A DNA stretch of 64,000 nt from Litoreibacter roseus (GTDB taxonomy: Bacteria > Pseudomonadota > Alphaproteobacteria > Rhodobacterales > Rhodobacteraceae). Positions within the stretch are counted from its first letter, which is position 1; the number at the start of each line of letters is the position of its first letter. The notes below the pieces were generated by a model. The model made no database searches. It had not been told where the DNA came from and was given only the letters and a program-made list of their open reading frames with translations. Of the stretch, positions 7,974-16,956 are shown in pieces. Where the stretch lies: the NCBI RefSeq assembly GCF_009811795.1, contig NZ_BLJE01000006.1, forward strand, positions 124,001-188,000. The letters are read 5' to 3'. The translations under genes and the position numbers were made by a program.

Positions 7974-10900
7974 ATGAAGATTGATCGCAAGCTGACCGTT
8001 GCAGGAAAAGACGCCTACGACGCCCTGGAATTCACCACCACCGCATCCGAGATCCGGAATCCGGATGGGACGATCGTCTTTCAACTGAATGAGGTGGAAG
8101 TCCCGGCTGGCTGGAGCCAGGTCGCCAGCGACGTGATTGCGCAAAAATACTTCCGGAAAGCGGGCGTCCCTGCACGCACCAAGAAAGTTGCAGAAAAGGG
8201 TGTACCGTCCTTCTTGAATCGCTCGGTTCCCGATGAGGCCGCGCTGAAGAAACTGCCTGAAGATCAGCGTTTTGGCGGCGAAACTTCCTCCAAGCAGGTC
8301 TTCGACCGGTTGGCAGGGGCATGGTGCTACTGGGGTTGGAAAGGTGGTTACTTCTCCACCGAGGCCGACGCGCAGGCGTATTTCGACGAGATGCGCGTCA
8401 TGCTGGCCAAACAGATGGCCGCGCCGAACTCCCCCCAATGGTTCAACACGGGCTTGCATTGGGCCTACGGCATCGATGGTCCTGCGCAGGGCCATCACTA
8501 CGTCGATTACAAGACCGGCGTTCTGACAAAATCAAAATCGTCCTATGAACATCCCCAGCCGCACGCCTGCTTCATCCAGTCCGTGGCCGATGATCTGGTC
8601 AACGATGGCGGTATCATGGATCTGTGGGTCCGCGAAGCACGCCTGTTTAAGTATGGCTCCGGCACCGGTACCAACTTTTCCAGCCTGCGGGCAGAGGGCG
8701 AGAAGCTGTCCGGCGGTGGCAAATCCTCGGGTCTGATGGGCTTCCTGAAAATCGGTGACCGGGCAGCGGGCGCGATTAAGTCCGGCGGCACCACACGGCG
8801 CGCGGCCAAGATGGTCATCGTCGACGCAGACCATCCGGATATCGAGGAATTCATCAACTGGAAGGTGCTGGAAGAGCAGAAGGTGGCGTCCATCGTCGCA
8901 GGCTCCAAAATGCACGAGCAAAAGCTCAACGCAATTTTCGCGGCAATCAAGGGCTGGGATGGCAAGACCGAAGATGCGGTTGATCCCAAGTCGAACCCGC
9001 AACTGAAAGACGCGATCCGCGACGCAAAGAAAGTCGCGATCCCGGAAACCTACGTGAAGCGCGTGCTGGACTACGCCCGCCAAGGGTATGACAGCATCGA
9101 GTTTCCGACATACGACACTGATTGGGACAGTGAAGCCTACAACTCGGTCTCGGGCCAGAACTCCAACAATTCGATCCGGGTCACGGATGCCTTCCTGAAG
9201 GCCGTCGAAAATGACGATGATTGGGAGTTGAAAAACCGCCGCGACGGCACCGTGTCCAAAACCATCAAGGCCCGCGATCTGTGGGAGCAGGTCGGCCATG
9301 CGGCATGGGCCTGTGCCGACCCAGGCATCCAGTATCACGACACGGTAAACGCGTGGCACACATGCCCGGAAGACGGCGCGATCCGCGGATCGAACCCATG
9401 TTCCGAGTACATGTTCCTTGATGACACGGCGTGCAATCTGGCCTCCATGAACCTGCTCACGTACTTTGCGGACGGCAAGTTCGACGCCGAGCTTTACATG
9501 CACGCCACGCGGCTCTGGACGCTGACGCTGGAAATCTCGGTTATGATGGCGCAGTTCCCGTCGCCAGCGATCGCACAGCGGTCCTACGACTTCCGCACGC
9601 TGGGTCTGGGCTACGCCAACATCGGCGGTCTGCTGATGAACATGGGGCTGGGCTACGACAGCGCCGAAGGCCGGGCTTTGTGCGGTGCACTGACCGCCCT
9701 AATGACGGGGGTCAGCTACGCGACATCCGCGGAAATCGCGAAAGAACTGGGGCCGTTCCCCGGCTACGAGAAAAATGCGAGCCACATGTTGCGGGTGATG
9801 CGCAATCACCGGAATGCAGCATATGGCAACAGCGACGGGTACGAAGCGCTGGACGTCAAGCCTGTCGCGCTTGATATCGACGGCTGCCCGGACGACACGC
9901 TTGTCGGACTTGCGCAAGCCGCGTGGGACGAGGCGCTGGATCTGGGTGAAAAGCACGGCTACCGCAACGCACAGGCCACAGTGATTGCGCCGACAGGCAC
10001 CATCGGTTTGGTCATGGATTGTGACACCACCGGGATCGAGCCTGACTTTGCGCTGGTCAAATTCAAGAAACTGGCCGGTGGCGGATACTTCAAGATCATC
10101 AACCAGTCGGTGCCGGCTGCCTTGGAAACCCTTGGCTACGGTTCCGCCCATGTCGAAGAGATCGTGTCCTACGCTGTGGGCCACGCAACGCTTGGCAATG
10201 CGCCCGGGATCAACCACACGTCGCTGGTTGGACACGGGTTTGGCGAGGCGGAACTGGCCAAGATCGAAGCAGCGCTTCCGTCGGCCTTCGACATTCGCTT
10301 TGTCTTCAATCAGTGGACGCTGGGTGAAGAGTTCTGCACCGGCACGCTGGGTATCCCAGCGGCCCAATTGAATGACCCGAGCTTTGACATGCTCAAGCAT
10401 CTCGGCTTCTCGAAAGATCAGATCGAGAGCGCGAACGACCATGTCTGCGGGACAATGACCTTGGAGGGCGCGCCCCATCTGAAGGAAGAGCACTACCATG
10501 TGTTCGACTGTGCCAACCCATGCGGGAAGAAGGGGAAGCGCTTCCTGAGTGTCGACAGCCACATCTATATGATGGCCGCGGCGCAAAGCTTCATCTCCGG
10601 CGCAATCTCCAAGACGATCAACATGCCGAACGACGCGACTATCGAGGACTGCCAGAAGGCATATGAACTCAGCTGGTCGCTCGGTGTGAAGGCCAATGCG
10701 CTCTACCGTGACGGCTCCAAGCTGTCGCAACCCCTTGCCGCGGCGTTGGTCGAGGACGATGAGGATGCGCAAGAGGTTCTGGAAAGCGGGACGAACACCG
10801 AAAAGGCGCAGGTTTTGGCCGAAAAGATCATCGAGAAGGTGATCGTGAAGGAAATCGTCCGCTCGCACCGGGAGAAGATGCCGGAGCGCCGGAAAGGCTA

Positions 10901-11657
10901 CACGCAGAAGGCCGTTGTCGGAGGACACAAGGTTTACCTGCGCACGGGTGAGTACGAAGATGGCCAGTTGGGCGAGATCTTCATCGACATGCACAAGGAA
11001 GGCGCGGGCTTCCGCGCGATGATGAACAACTTCGCCATCGCAGTGTCCGTCGGGCTTCAATACGGTGTACCGCTGGAAGAATTCGTGGATGCGTTCACCT
11101 TCACCAAATTCGAGCCGGCCGGGATGGTGCAAGGCAATGACAGCATCAAAAACGCGACCTCGATCCTCGACTACATCTTCCGGGAACTTGCCGTGTCCTA
11201 TCTGGACCGCACCGATCTGGCCCATGTGAAACCAACGGGCGAGACCTTTGACGATCTTGGTCGGGGCGAAGAAGAGGGTGTGCGCAACTTTGACGATGTG
11301 TCCGAGACCGCTGCATCCAAATCCCTCGAAGTGCTCAAGCAGATCAGCTCCACGGGATATCTGCGCAAACGCGTTCCGCAAGAACTGAAGGTCTTGCAGG
11401 GTGGCATGTCGGGCGTGACGGCAATGGGGGCAGTCGCCTTGGACGGCGCGGTTGATCCGGTGGGCGCGCTCCAGACACTGGTGCCCGAAGTGTCAACGGC
11501 ACTTTCAAGCGGAACGGTCAGCCTGACCGCCCGCGATAAGGCCAAGATGCAAGGGTACGAGGGCGATCCGTGCGGCGAATGCGGCAACTACACGCTGGTG
11601 CGCAACGGTACCTGCATGAAGTGCAACACCTGCGGCGGTACGAGTGGCTGTAGCTGA
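7974..11657 (+). CDS. nrdJ: vitamin B12-dependent (class II) ribonucleotide reductase
   Basis: Reduces ribonucleotides to deoxyribonucleotides using adenosylcobalamin, with or without oxygen. The 1227 residues carry a long N-terminal part, the catalytic NPCSE motif at 474-478 (Cys476, Glu478), CNLAS about ten residues later, and IAPTGT near 671. The C-terminus is Cys-rich with CGECGNYTL (from 1200), CMKCNTCGG and a final GCS; these cysteines shuttle reducing power or bind zinc. I chose ATG 7974 because the protein then starts [15 protein letters not shown] as homologues do and because the leader upstream is a folded RNA. Its stop overlaps the next gene (ATGA). Confidence 0.95.
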   Translation: MKIDRKLTVAGKDAYDALEFTTTASEIRNPDGTIVFQLNEVEVPAGWSQVASDVIAQKYFRKAGVPARTKKVAEKGVPSFLNRSVPDEAALKKLPEDQRFGGETSSKQVFDRLAGAWCYWGWKGGYFSTEADAQAYFDEMRVMLAKQMAAPNSPQWFNTGLHWAYGIDGPAQGHHYVDYKTGVLTKSKSSYEHPQPHACFIQSVADDLVNDGGIMDLWVREARLFKYGSGTGTNFSSLRAEGEKLSGGGKSSGLMGFLKIGDRAAGAIKSGGTTRRAAKMVIVDADHPDIEEFINWKVLEEQKVASIVAGSKMHEQKLNAIFAAIKGWDGKTEDAVDPKSNPQLKDAIRDAKKVAIPETYVKRVLDYARQGYDSIEFPTYDTDWDSEAYNSVSGQNSNNSIRVTDAFLKAVENDDDWELKNRRDGTVSKTIKARDLWEQVGHAAWACADPGIQYHDTVNAWHTCPEDGAIRGSNPCSEYMFLDDTACNLASMNLLTYFADGKFDAELYMHATRLWTLTLEISVMMAQFPSPAIAQRSYDFRTLGLGYANIGGLLMNMGLGYDSAEGRALCGALTALMTGVSYATSAEIAKELGPFPGYEKNASHMLRVMRNHRNAAYGNSDGYEALDVKPVALDIDGCPDDTLVGLAQAAWDEALDLGEKHGYRNAQATVIAPTGTIGLVMDCDTTGIEPDFALVKFKKLAGGGYFKIINQSVPAALETLGYGSAHVEEIVSYAVGHATLGNAPGINHTSLVGHGFGEAELAKIEAALPSAFDIRFVFNQWTLGEEFCTGTLGIPAAQLNDPSFDMLKHLGFSKDQIESANDHVCGTMTLEGAPHLKEEHYHVFDCANPCGKKGKRFLSVDSHIYMMAAAQSFISGAISKTINMPNDATIEDCQKAYELSWSLGVKANALYRDGSKLSQPLAAALVEDDEDAQEVLESGTNTEKAQVLAEKIIEKVIVKEIVRSHREKMPERRKGYTQKAVVGGHKVYLRTGEYEDGQLGEIFIDMHKEGAGFRAMMNNFAIAVSVGLQYGVPLEEFVDAFTFTKFEPAGMVQGNDSIKNATSILDYIFRELAVSYLDRTDLAHVKPTGETFDDLGRGEEEGVRNFDDVSETAASKSLEVLKQISSTGYLRKRVPQELKVLQGGMSGVTAMGAVALDGAVDPVGALQTLVPEVSTALSSGTVSLTARDKAKMQGYEGDPCGECGNYTLVRNGTCMKCNTCGGTSGCS

Positions 11658-11878
11658 TGAATACCGTTGCTAGAAGAATGAAAGGGAAGATTTCAGGCCT
11701 GTATCCGTTAGACAGTTTTGTTGATCAGGATGCCTGGCGAATTCTAATGCTACCCTATCTCAACCAGCCATGTTCGCATTGCGGAAGCTATACGCTATCG
11801 AAAGAGGATGCGATTTCCTTCTGCAATCATTGTGGAGAAGAAGAAGTCTTAGCCGAGGAGGGTTTGGACTGGGGGTAG
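11657..11878 (+). CDS. small zinc-ribbon protein coupled to nrdJ
   Basis: A 73-residue basic-then-acidic protein whose ATG (11657) overlaps the nrdJ stop. It has two CxxC pairs, in PCSHCGSYTLSKED and FCNHCGEEE, which should bind one zinc. The first pair and the following YTL match the NrdJ C-terminal segment [14 protein letters not shown], so the two look related in sequence. A possible role is as a partner or redox/zinc accessory of NrdJ, or as a remnant of a duplicated NrdJ tail; this is inference. I do not recognise a named family. Confidence 0.65.
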   Translation: MNTVARRMKGKISGLYPLDSFVDQDAWRILMLPYLNQPCSHCGSYTLSKEDAISFCNHCGEEEVLAEEGLDWG

Positions 11879-11900
11879 TATCGCGCTTTCTAGCATATGG

Positions 11901-12060
11901 GTTGGACTCCGCAGGTTTTCTTTAAAACCAACTTTGTCCAACGCGGCGTATCTTTCTTCCAGAAAGATACGCCGGAGTTCCGGGGCGGGTGCGCTCGCCC
12001 TAGACGCGGATCAGGCCGCAGGCAAAAAAACTAACGGGCGGTAGAATGATGAGCCTGATC
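11901..12060 (+). other. cluster of RNA hairpins downstream of nrdJ
   Basis: The stretch contains GTTGGAC/GTCCAAC (11901-11907/11936-11942) around GGTTTT-CTTT-AAAACC (11914-11929). A perfect 13-bp hairpin with a 3-base loop follows (11945-11957/11961-11973). Then comes a small GGGCG/CGCCC stem and GATCAGGC/GCCTGATC (12009-12016/12053-12060). None has a T-run; the true terminator follows at 12071. It may be a structured 3' UTR, an mRNA-stabilising element or a small RNA. The longest hairpin alone could be a repeat element. Confidence 0.55.
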
Positions 12061-12070
12061 AGCGAAACTA

Positions 12071-12095
12071 GGGGTCCCTTCGGGGGCCCTTTTTT
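12071..12095 (+). terminator. rho-independent terminator of the nrdJ transcript
   Basis: Stem GGGTCCC/GGGGCCC (12072-12078/12083-12089) has a TTCG tetraloop and is followed by six T (12090-12095). It ends transcripts coming from nrdJ and the zinc-ribbon gene. Confidence 0.9.
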
Positions 12096-12152
12096 ATGGC
12101 TGTTTCGCGGGCGGCAGACGGCCCGACGGTGAGTATTTTCGCCAGAAAGAAA

Positions 12153-12365
12153 TCAACTGTCCCGTCCCTGTGCCACCAGCCGTGATTTCAAACCGGCGAA
12201 CCGGGGATCGCCGATTTCCAATGCATAGACATACGCGTGGGTCAGGTAGAAGGCCTGCGCGTCGGAGGAGGGTGCGCAGTCTGCTGCCTCTACATAGAGT
12301 GTTATGAGGGCATCCAGATCATTTGCGCGGTGGGCCGCCAAAAGTCGCGCGTCCAGATCGCTCAT
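12153..12365 (-). CDS. small helical protein coupled to a Rieske oxygenase
   Basis: A 70-residue protein with alternating small and charged residues (LDARLLAAHRANDLDALITLY) suggestive of one or two TPR/Sel1-like helical hairpins. Its ATG 12365 overlaps the stop of the Rieske gene as ATGA, so it is probably made together with the oxygenase. No enzymatic motif is visible. A longer frame to 12431 lies inside the Rieske gene and is unlikely. Function unknown. Confidence 0.65.
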   Translation of the reverse strand: MSDLDARLLAAHRANDLDALITLYVEAADCAPSSDAQAFYLTHAYVYALEIGDPRFAGLKSRLVAQGRDS

Positions 12366-13516
12366 TCGGCGGTGCGGCTGTGTCCCTGGCGATGTGCAAG
12401 GATCTGATCGGCCAACCAATCGTGGAAGCAATGGGTCGGGCCATCCATGGCAGGTGAAAACCGCCCGCCGTCAAATCCCGGTGAATGGCGCCCGCGTTGC
12501 ATCCCTTCAACGACAAAAATGTCTTCTTCGAAGACGCCGCGCCAGAGTTCTGTGTTACGCGCCAGCATATCCGGGGCGACTTCGGGGGTGGCATAGTAGA
12601 TGTGGACATGCTCAGACGTGTGAGCGAGGCTCTTCGGTTCCAGAATAATGGCGTAGCTGTGATCCCGCTGGGCCGCGAGAAGTACATTCGGATAAAGTGC
12701 GATGTACTCCGCGCCTTCGTCCCATTTCTTCGAAAGGTCGGCGAAATCTGCGAAGGTCGCCCCGGTTGAGCTTTCGAATTGCCGGTAGACCAAAGTTCCC
12801 TGACCGGAATACTTGCTCGGTTCCACAATGTTGTAGTGATCCTCCAGCCGGGAGTAGCTGTTGAGACCGGGATGGACCCACGGCAGATGATAGCTCTCGC
12901 AATAGTTCTCAACCGCGAGCTTCCAGTTGGTTTCAGCCTTCAGCGTAAAGGTGGCCTTGGGGCCGCCATGGTAGATGGGTTGATCGAATTCGCGCCAGCG
13001 ATCGATAAGATCGGCGTGAACCTCCTCGAAGGGGGCGGCGTTACCTGAGACGTTGATAAATACGACATCGCGCCAGACATGGCTTCGAACTTCGAGAAGA
13101 CCGAGCGTGTCGCGATCCATATCTGCGTGGCTGTTTTGTCCCGGCCCACCTACGTGAGGGGTCGCGACAAGTTTGCCCTCGGTCGAGTAGCACCAGGAGT
13201 GGTAGGGGCACCGAATTGCGCCTTCGATTTTGCGGGGTCCATCAACCAGGATCATACCGCGGTGACGGCAGATATTCTGAAAGACGCGCACCTGACCTGT
13301 CCGGTCGCGCAGGAGCAGAAAGGGCAGCCCCAGAAATTCCACAGGTTTTGCGTCACACGGCTCGGGCAGGTCAGTCGCAACCGCAAGACCGGTCCAGTTT
13401 GCAAAGAGGACCGCGTGCTTTTCTTCCTCAAACACCGTCGGGTCCGTGTAATGGGCATTTGGCAGGCCATTTGCCTGCGCCAGAGGGCGCTTGATGGCGG
13501 ACAAATCAGTACTCAT
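12362..13516 (-). CDS. Rieske non-heme iron oxygenase, alpha subunit
   Basis: Cytoplasmic 384-residue oxygenase. The Rieske cluster ligands are in CRHRG (about 83-87) and CPYHSW (103-108). The mononuclear iron site is in ENYCESYHLPWVHPGL, with His of SYH and WVH as ligands. A Glu stands where most ring-hydroxylating dioxygenases have a bridging Asp, as in oxygenases that act on quaternary amines (GbcA, CntA and stachydrine demethylase types); a betaine-like substrate is therefore plausible but unproven. No reductase partner is in the window. GGAGG lies upstream of ATG 13516. Confidence 0.88.
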   Translation of the reverse strand: MSTDLSAIKRPLAQANGLPNAHYTDPTVFEEEKHAVLFANWTGLAVATDLPEPCDAKPVEFLGLPFLLLRDRTGQVRVFQNICRHRGMILVDGPRKIEGAIRCPYHSWCYSTEGKLVATPHVGGPGQNSHADMDRDTLGLLEVRSHVWRDVVFINVSGNAAPFEEVHADLIDRWREFDQPIYHGGPKATFTLKAETNWKLAVENYCESYHLPWVHPGLNSYSRLEDHYNIVEPSKYSGQGTLVYRQFESSTGATFADFADLSKKWDEGAEYIALYPNVLLAAQRDHSYAIILEPKSLAHTSEHVHIYYATPEVAPDMLARNTELWRGVFEEDIFVVEGMQRGRHSPGFDGGRFSPAMDGPTHCFHDWLADQILAHRQGHSRTAE

Positions 13517-13865
13517 CGGGGCCTCCTTTGCGTCAGTCTTTTGTCAATCTTGGAAGATTCGGAGCGTTTCGACCCGTTTCCCCGCGACATAGAAAGTTCC
13601 GCCATGTCGCTCTGATGCTGAAAATCGGTCACCTCCCGCCGATTGTGTGCGTAGACTTGGGAAAGCTTTCGCCGATTTTCGCGGGTTTCGGATAAACAGG
13701 TTTGCGCGGGCGGGCCGTCGCCTGTGGCTGAAATCTGTTCTAGCGGAAAACGGCAGCTTTTCGGCCTGATTGCCTGACCCCCTGCACACCCGCGCGGTGC
13801 ACTGCCATGTGTATCTCCACGCCAGACACGTAGTCGGGCGTCACATCTCACTGAAGGAGACCATT
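13517..13865. other. divergent intergenic region, Rieske gene / EF-hand gene
   Basis: There is no convincing gene in these 349 bases; the frames open here lack ribosome sites and family features. Near the Rieske start is a compact inverted repeat AATCTT-GG-AAGATT (13546-13559) that could be an operator. An AAGGAG site at the right end serves the EF-hand gene. Two divergent promoters are expected but I cannot place them. Confidence 0.45.
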
Positions 13866-14105
13866 ATGAAGAAAGTACTTATCGCGACTGCAGCTACACT
13901 TTTCGCAACAGCTTCATTCGCCGCCGTTGCAGACATGGATACAGACGGTGATGGCGTCGTGTCCTTCACCGAAATGCTGGCAGCTTACCCAACGCTGACA
14001 GAAGACGGCTTTGCAGCCGTTGACACAAACAGCGACGGTGTTGTCGATGACAGCGAAATCACTGCTGCTGAAGAAGGTGGGTTGATCCCGACTTCTGACG
14101 GCTAA
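13866..14105 (+). CDS. secreted EF-hand calcium-binding peptide
   Basis: A 79-residue protein with a clean signal peptide (about 1-19, cleaved near SFA) and two EF-hand loops, DTDGDGVVSFTE and DTNSDGVVDDSE. The mature part is very acidic, so it should bind calcium in the periplasm or outside. ATG 13866 has AAGGAG upstream. The gene stands alone, ahead of a strong terminator. The target of the calcium signal is unknown. Confidence 0.85.
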   Translation: MKKVLIATAATLFATASFAAVADMDTDGDGVVSFTEMLAAYPTLTEDGFAAVDTNSDGVVDDSEITAAEEGGLIPTSDG

Positions 14106-14170
14106 AAGCACTTGCGCGCGGGCCGGAACTCGAGCCTCCCCTTACGCGATACCGGACCGCGCCACATGCT

Positions 14171-14219
14171 CCCCCGCCTTTGATCGGCTGCCTCTCGGTC
14201 GGATTAAGGCGGGGGTTTT
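14171..14219 (+). terminator. terminator after the EF-hand gene
   Basis: Stem CCCCCGCCTT (14171-14180) pairs with AAGGCGGGGG (14206-14215) and is followed by TTTT. The 25-base loop is long, but the 10-bp stem is perfect. Confidence 0.8.
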
Positions 14220-14229
14220 CTATTTCGGA

Positions 14230-14799
14230 TCAGGTCTCGGCCGGTCCCCGGGCAAGCGCGGCGACCCCGGTGCGCGCAAGTTCTTGCAGCCCAAGCGGGC
14301 GCATCAGGTCGGCGAAGGCGTCAATCTTCTCCGACGTACCGGTCATTTCGAAAACAAAGCTTTCCAGTGTGGAATCCACGACATTTGCGCGGAAGATATC
14401 CGCCAGCCTGAGGGCTTCAACACGCTTGTCCCCGTGACCTGCGACCTTGAACAATGCAAGCTCCCGTTCCACGGAAGGGCCTTCTTCGGTCAGGTCGTGG
14501 ACCTCGTGAACGGGCACCATCCGACCGAGCTGCGCCTTGATCTGCGTGATCACCGCAGGCGTTCCGGTCGTTACAATCGTAATCCGGGACGTGTGACCTT
14601 CATGATCTATCTCGGCGACGGTCAGGCTTTCGATGTTGTAACCTCGGCCGGAAAACAACCCGATCACCCGCGCGAGAACGCCCGCCTCGTTCGTCACGAT
14701 GACTGTCAGCGTATGCGTCTCTATGATATCGGCATTGGGGTCCTTGAGATCATAGGCCGAATGCTTCGACGTGCCTTTTTTGATTTTCAGCGTGGACAT
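14230..14799 (-). CDS. ilvH: acetolactate synthase, small regulatory subunit
   Basis: Regulatory subunit of acetohydroxyacid synthase; it confers valine feedback control on the catalytic subunit encoded just upstream. The 189 residues contain an ACT domain starting near residue 30 (THTLTVIVTNEAGVLARVIG, then FSGRGYNIESL) and a typical C-terminal domain. I chose ATG 14799; the frame to 14889 would run into ilvI. The 40-base gap from ilvI and shared orientation make an ilvIH operon. The name ilvN is also used in alphaproteobacteria. Confidence 0.94.
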   Translation of the reverse strand: MSTLKIKKGTSKHSAYDLKDPNADIIETHTLTVIVTNEAGVLARVIGLFSGRGYNIESLTVAEIDHEGHTSRITIVTTGTPAVITQIKAQLGRMVPVHEVHDLTEEGPSVERELALFKVAGHGDKRVEALRLADIFRANVVDSTLESFVFEMTGTSEKIDAFADLMRPLGLQELARTGVAALARGPAET

Positions 14800-14839
14800 A
14801 TGCGTCTTACTTTCCTGCGGCGGTCTGAGTTGACTGTTA

Positions 14840-16597
14840 TCACACCAAAACCGCGCCTTTCGTGTCGATGGCGTCCTCGGTCGAGGCATCGCCCATCAGC
14901 ATTTCGTTGTGCGCCGCGCCAGACGGGATCATGGGAAAACAGTTCTCATGCTTTTCTACAAGGCAATCGAACACAACCGGTCCGTCATGGGCCAGCATGT
15001 CGCGGATCGCGTCGTCCAGATCAGCTGGGTCGGAACAGATAATACCCTTGGCGCCGAACGCTTCGGCCAACTTCACGAAATCGGGCAAAGCCTCTGACCA
15101 AGAGTGGGAATAGCGGTTGGCGTGCAGCAGTTCCTGCCATTGGCGCACCATGCCCAGACGCTCATTGTTCAGGATGAATTGTTTGACCGGCAGGTCGTAT
15201 TGCCGCGCGGTGCCCATCTCCTGCATATTCATCAGCCAGGAGGCTTCGCCCGCCACGTTAATAACCAACGCGTCCGGATGGGCCACCTGAACACCAACGG
15301 ACGCGGGCAGGCCATAGCCCATCGTTCCCAAGCCGCCCGATGTCATCCAGCGGTTTGGTTCATCAAAACCAAGATACTGCGCGGCCCACATCTGGTGCTG
15401 ACCCACCTCAGTCGTGATATATCGGTCCTTGCGATCTTTCGTCAGCGCTTCCAAACGTTGCAGTGCATATTGCGGTTTGACTACGGTTTCCGAATTTTTG
15501 TAGGAAAGACAGCGCACTGCACGCCATTCTTCAATCTTCGTCCACCACTTTGCCAAACCCTCCTTGTGGGTCTTGCGGCCCCGCGATTTCCAGATGCGCA
15601 GCAGATCCTCCAGCACGTGGCCGACATCGCCGATGATCGGAATATCCACGTGGATCACCTTGTTGATGGAAGACGGATCGATATCGATATGTGCCTTCTT
15701 GGATTTCGGGCTGAACGCGTCGACGCGGCCGGTGATCCGGTCGTCAAAGCGTGCCCCGATATTGATCATCAGATCGCAGTCATGCATCGCCATGTTGGCC
15801 TCGTAGAGCCCATGCATGCCCAGCATTCCCAGCCATTGCGGACCAGAGGCCGGATAACACCCCAAACCCATGAGTGTCGAGGTGACGGGAAAGCCCGTGG
15901 CCTTGGCCAGTTCGCGCAGCAGCTGCGTCGCAGCATCGCCGGAGTTTATGACCCCGCCGCCGGTATAGAGGATCGGGCGTTGCGCCTTCTCCATCAGCTC
16001 GGCCAGGGCGGTGATCGCGTCTATGTCGCCCTTCACGCGCGGGGCGTAGTGTTTGGTGTCCGCTTGCTGCGGCCCGACATAGGAGCCCTTTGCGAACTGA
16101 ACGTCCTTCGGGATATCAACCAGAACGGGACCGGGCCTGCCATTTGTGGCCACATGGAACGCCTGATGGATCGTATCGCCCAGCTTGTCCGTCTCTTTGA
16201 CCAGCCAATTGTGTTTCGTACAGGGGCGCGTGATACCGACGGTGTCCGCCTCCTGAAAAGCATCGTTGCCGATCATGAAGGTGGGCACCTGTCCCGACAG
16301 AACGATCATCGGGATCGAATCCATTAGCGCGTCGGTCAGACCAGTCACCGCATTGGTTGCACCTGGTCCAGAGGTAACCAGAACCACGCCAGGTTTGCCG
16401 GTGGCGCGGGCGTAGCCCTCTGCCGCGTGGGTCGCGCCCTGTTCGTGGCGGACGAGGATATGCTTGATCTCCGTCTGCTGAAAAATCTCATCGTAAATCG
16501 GAAGGACAGCGCCGCCGGGATATCCAAAGATCGTATCCACGCCCTGATCGATCAGAGCCTGAACCACCATTTGCGCACCTGTCATTTGACGTGTCAT
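14840..16597 (-). CDS. ilvI: acetolactate synthase, large catalytic subunit
   Basis: Thiamine-diphosphate enzyme that makes acetolactate or acetohydroxybutyrate, the first common step of branched-chain amino-acid synthesis. The 585 residues start with FGYPGGAVLPIYDE and HEQGATHAAEGYARATG, where the catalytic Glu sits. FAD and ThDP binding regions follow, ending in GEASWLMNMQEMGTA and LNNERLGMVRQW. ATG 16597 has GGAGA upstream; the longer frame reads through the attenuator hairpin and is wrong. Expression is likely controlled by the attenuator at 16635-16738. Confidence 0.96.
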   Translation of the reverse strand: MTRQMTGAQMVVQALIDQGVDTIFGYPGGAVLPIYDEIFQQTEIKHILVRHEQGATHAAEGYARATGKPGVVLVTSGPGATNAVTGLTDALMDSIPMIVLSGQVPTFMIGNDAFQEADTVGITRPCTKHNWLVKETDKLGDTIHQAFHVATNGRPGPVLVDIPKDVQFAKGSYVGPQQADTKHYAPRVKGDIDAITALAELMEKAQRPILYTGGGVINSGDAATQLLRELAKATGFPVTSTLMGLGCYPASGPQWLGMLGMHGLYEANMAMHDCDLMINIGARFDDRITGRVDAFSPKSKKAHIDIDPSSINKVIHVDIPIIGDVGHVLEDLLRIWKSRGRKTHKEGLAKWWTKIEEWRAVRCLSYKNSETVVKPQYALQRLEALTKDRKDRYITTEVGQHQMWAAQYLGFDEPNRWMTSGGLGTMGYGLPASVGVQVAHPDALVINVAGEASWLMNMQEMGTARQYDLPVKQFILNNERLGMVRQWQELLHANRYSHSWSEALPDFVKLAEAFGAKGIICSDPADLDDAIRDMLAHDGPVVFDCLVEKHENCFPMIPSGAAHNEMLMGDASTEDAIDTKGAVLV

Positions 16598-16634
16598 CTG
16601 TTTGTCTCCGCTGACGTCTTCGTCCGTTTCCCAC

Positions 16635-16707
16635 AAAAAAGCCCCCGATCCTGCTGGGCGGGGGCGCATGGTTTCCGATATGGATGTCGTTTAACGACCC
16701 ATGCACC
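16635..16707 (-). promoter_or_regulatory. ilv attenuator: terminator with competing antiterminator
   Basis: On the minus strand a stem GCCCCCG/CGGGGGC (16665-16659/16647-16641) with an 11-base loop is followed by six U (16640-16635); this is an intrinsic terminator between the leader peptide and ilvI. An alternative 9-bp helix pairs GGTGCATGG (16707-16699, inside the leader peptide reading frame) with CCATGCGCC (16671-16663) and would take the first bases of the terminator stem. When a ribosome stalls on the Ile/Leu/Val codons, the antiterminator can form and ilvIH is read. This is standard amino-acid attenuation. Confidence 0.88.
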
Positions 16708-16738
16708 ACTTCTCCACAATGACGACGAGGATAGGCAT
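16691..16738 (-). CDS. ilv leader peptide
   Basis: A 15-residue peptide MPILVVIVEKWCMGR, too short for usual gene finding. ATG 16738 is preceded by GGAG and GAGG motifs, and the stop is TAA at 16693-16691. Six consecutive branched-chain residues (Ile-Leu-Val-Val-Ile-Val) are exactly what ribosome-mediated attenuation of a branched-chain operon needs. The codons that would be exposed by stalling overlap the antiterminator strand. It corresponds in role to the ilv leader peptides of enterobacteria but shares no length or sequence with them beyond composition. Confidence 0.88.
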   Translation of the reverse strand: MPILVVIVEKWCMGR

Positions 16739-16767
16739 TTTCCTCAAGCTCCTTTGCAAGTGCAGCG

Positions 16768-16795
16768 ACATTAGCAAAGGAAAAGTGGGCGTCAA
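16768..16795 (-). promoter_or_regulatory. possible promoter of the ilv leader
   Basis: On the minus strand TTGACG (16795-16790) stands 16 bases from TAATGT (16773-16768). The -35 is good and the -10 is weak. It would start RNA near 16761, about 23 bases before the leader peptide ATG, a sensible distance for an attenuated operon. Confidence 0.4.
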
Positions 16796-16956
16796 CAGCC
16801 AAAGTATAAATTTTCTGTCGCTGGGCGGTGCTTTTGCGACTTTTTCTTTCGCAATTCGGGTCAGGCTCGGAATTTTCGAAATTTGTGCGCTTTAAGTTGT
16901 GTATCGCGCGCCCCTCTTTCATCGTGGCGCTGAGCGAATATAGGAAAGGTGCGGGC

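Noticed and set aside
9699-11381. A 560-codon open frame on the minus strand inside nrdJ
   Set aside because: It is a shadow of the high-GC nrdJ coding frame, with no family features and no ribosome site; the plus frame has full NrdJ motifs.
12125-12155. GAGTATTTTCGCCAGAAAG near the terminator, similar to a short sequence common in Rhodobacterales
   Set aside because: Only one copy is present in this window, so a repeat family cannot be supported from the sequence alone.
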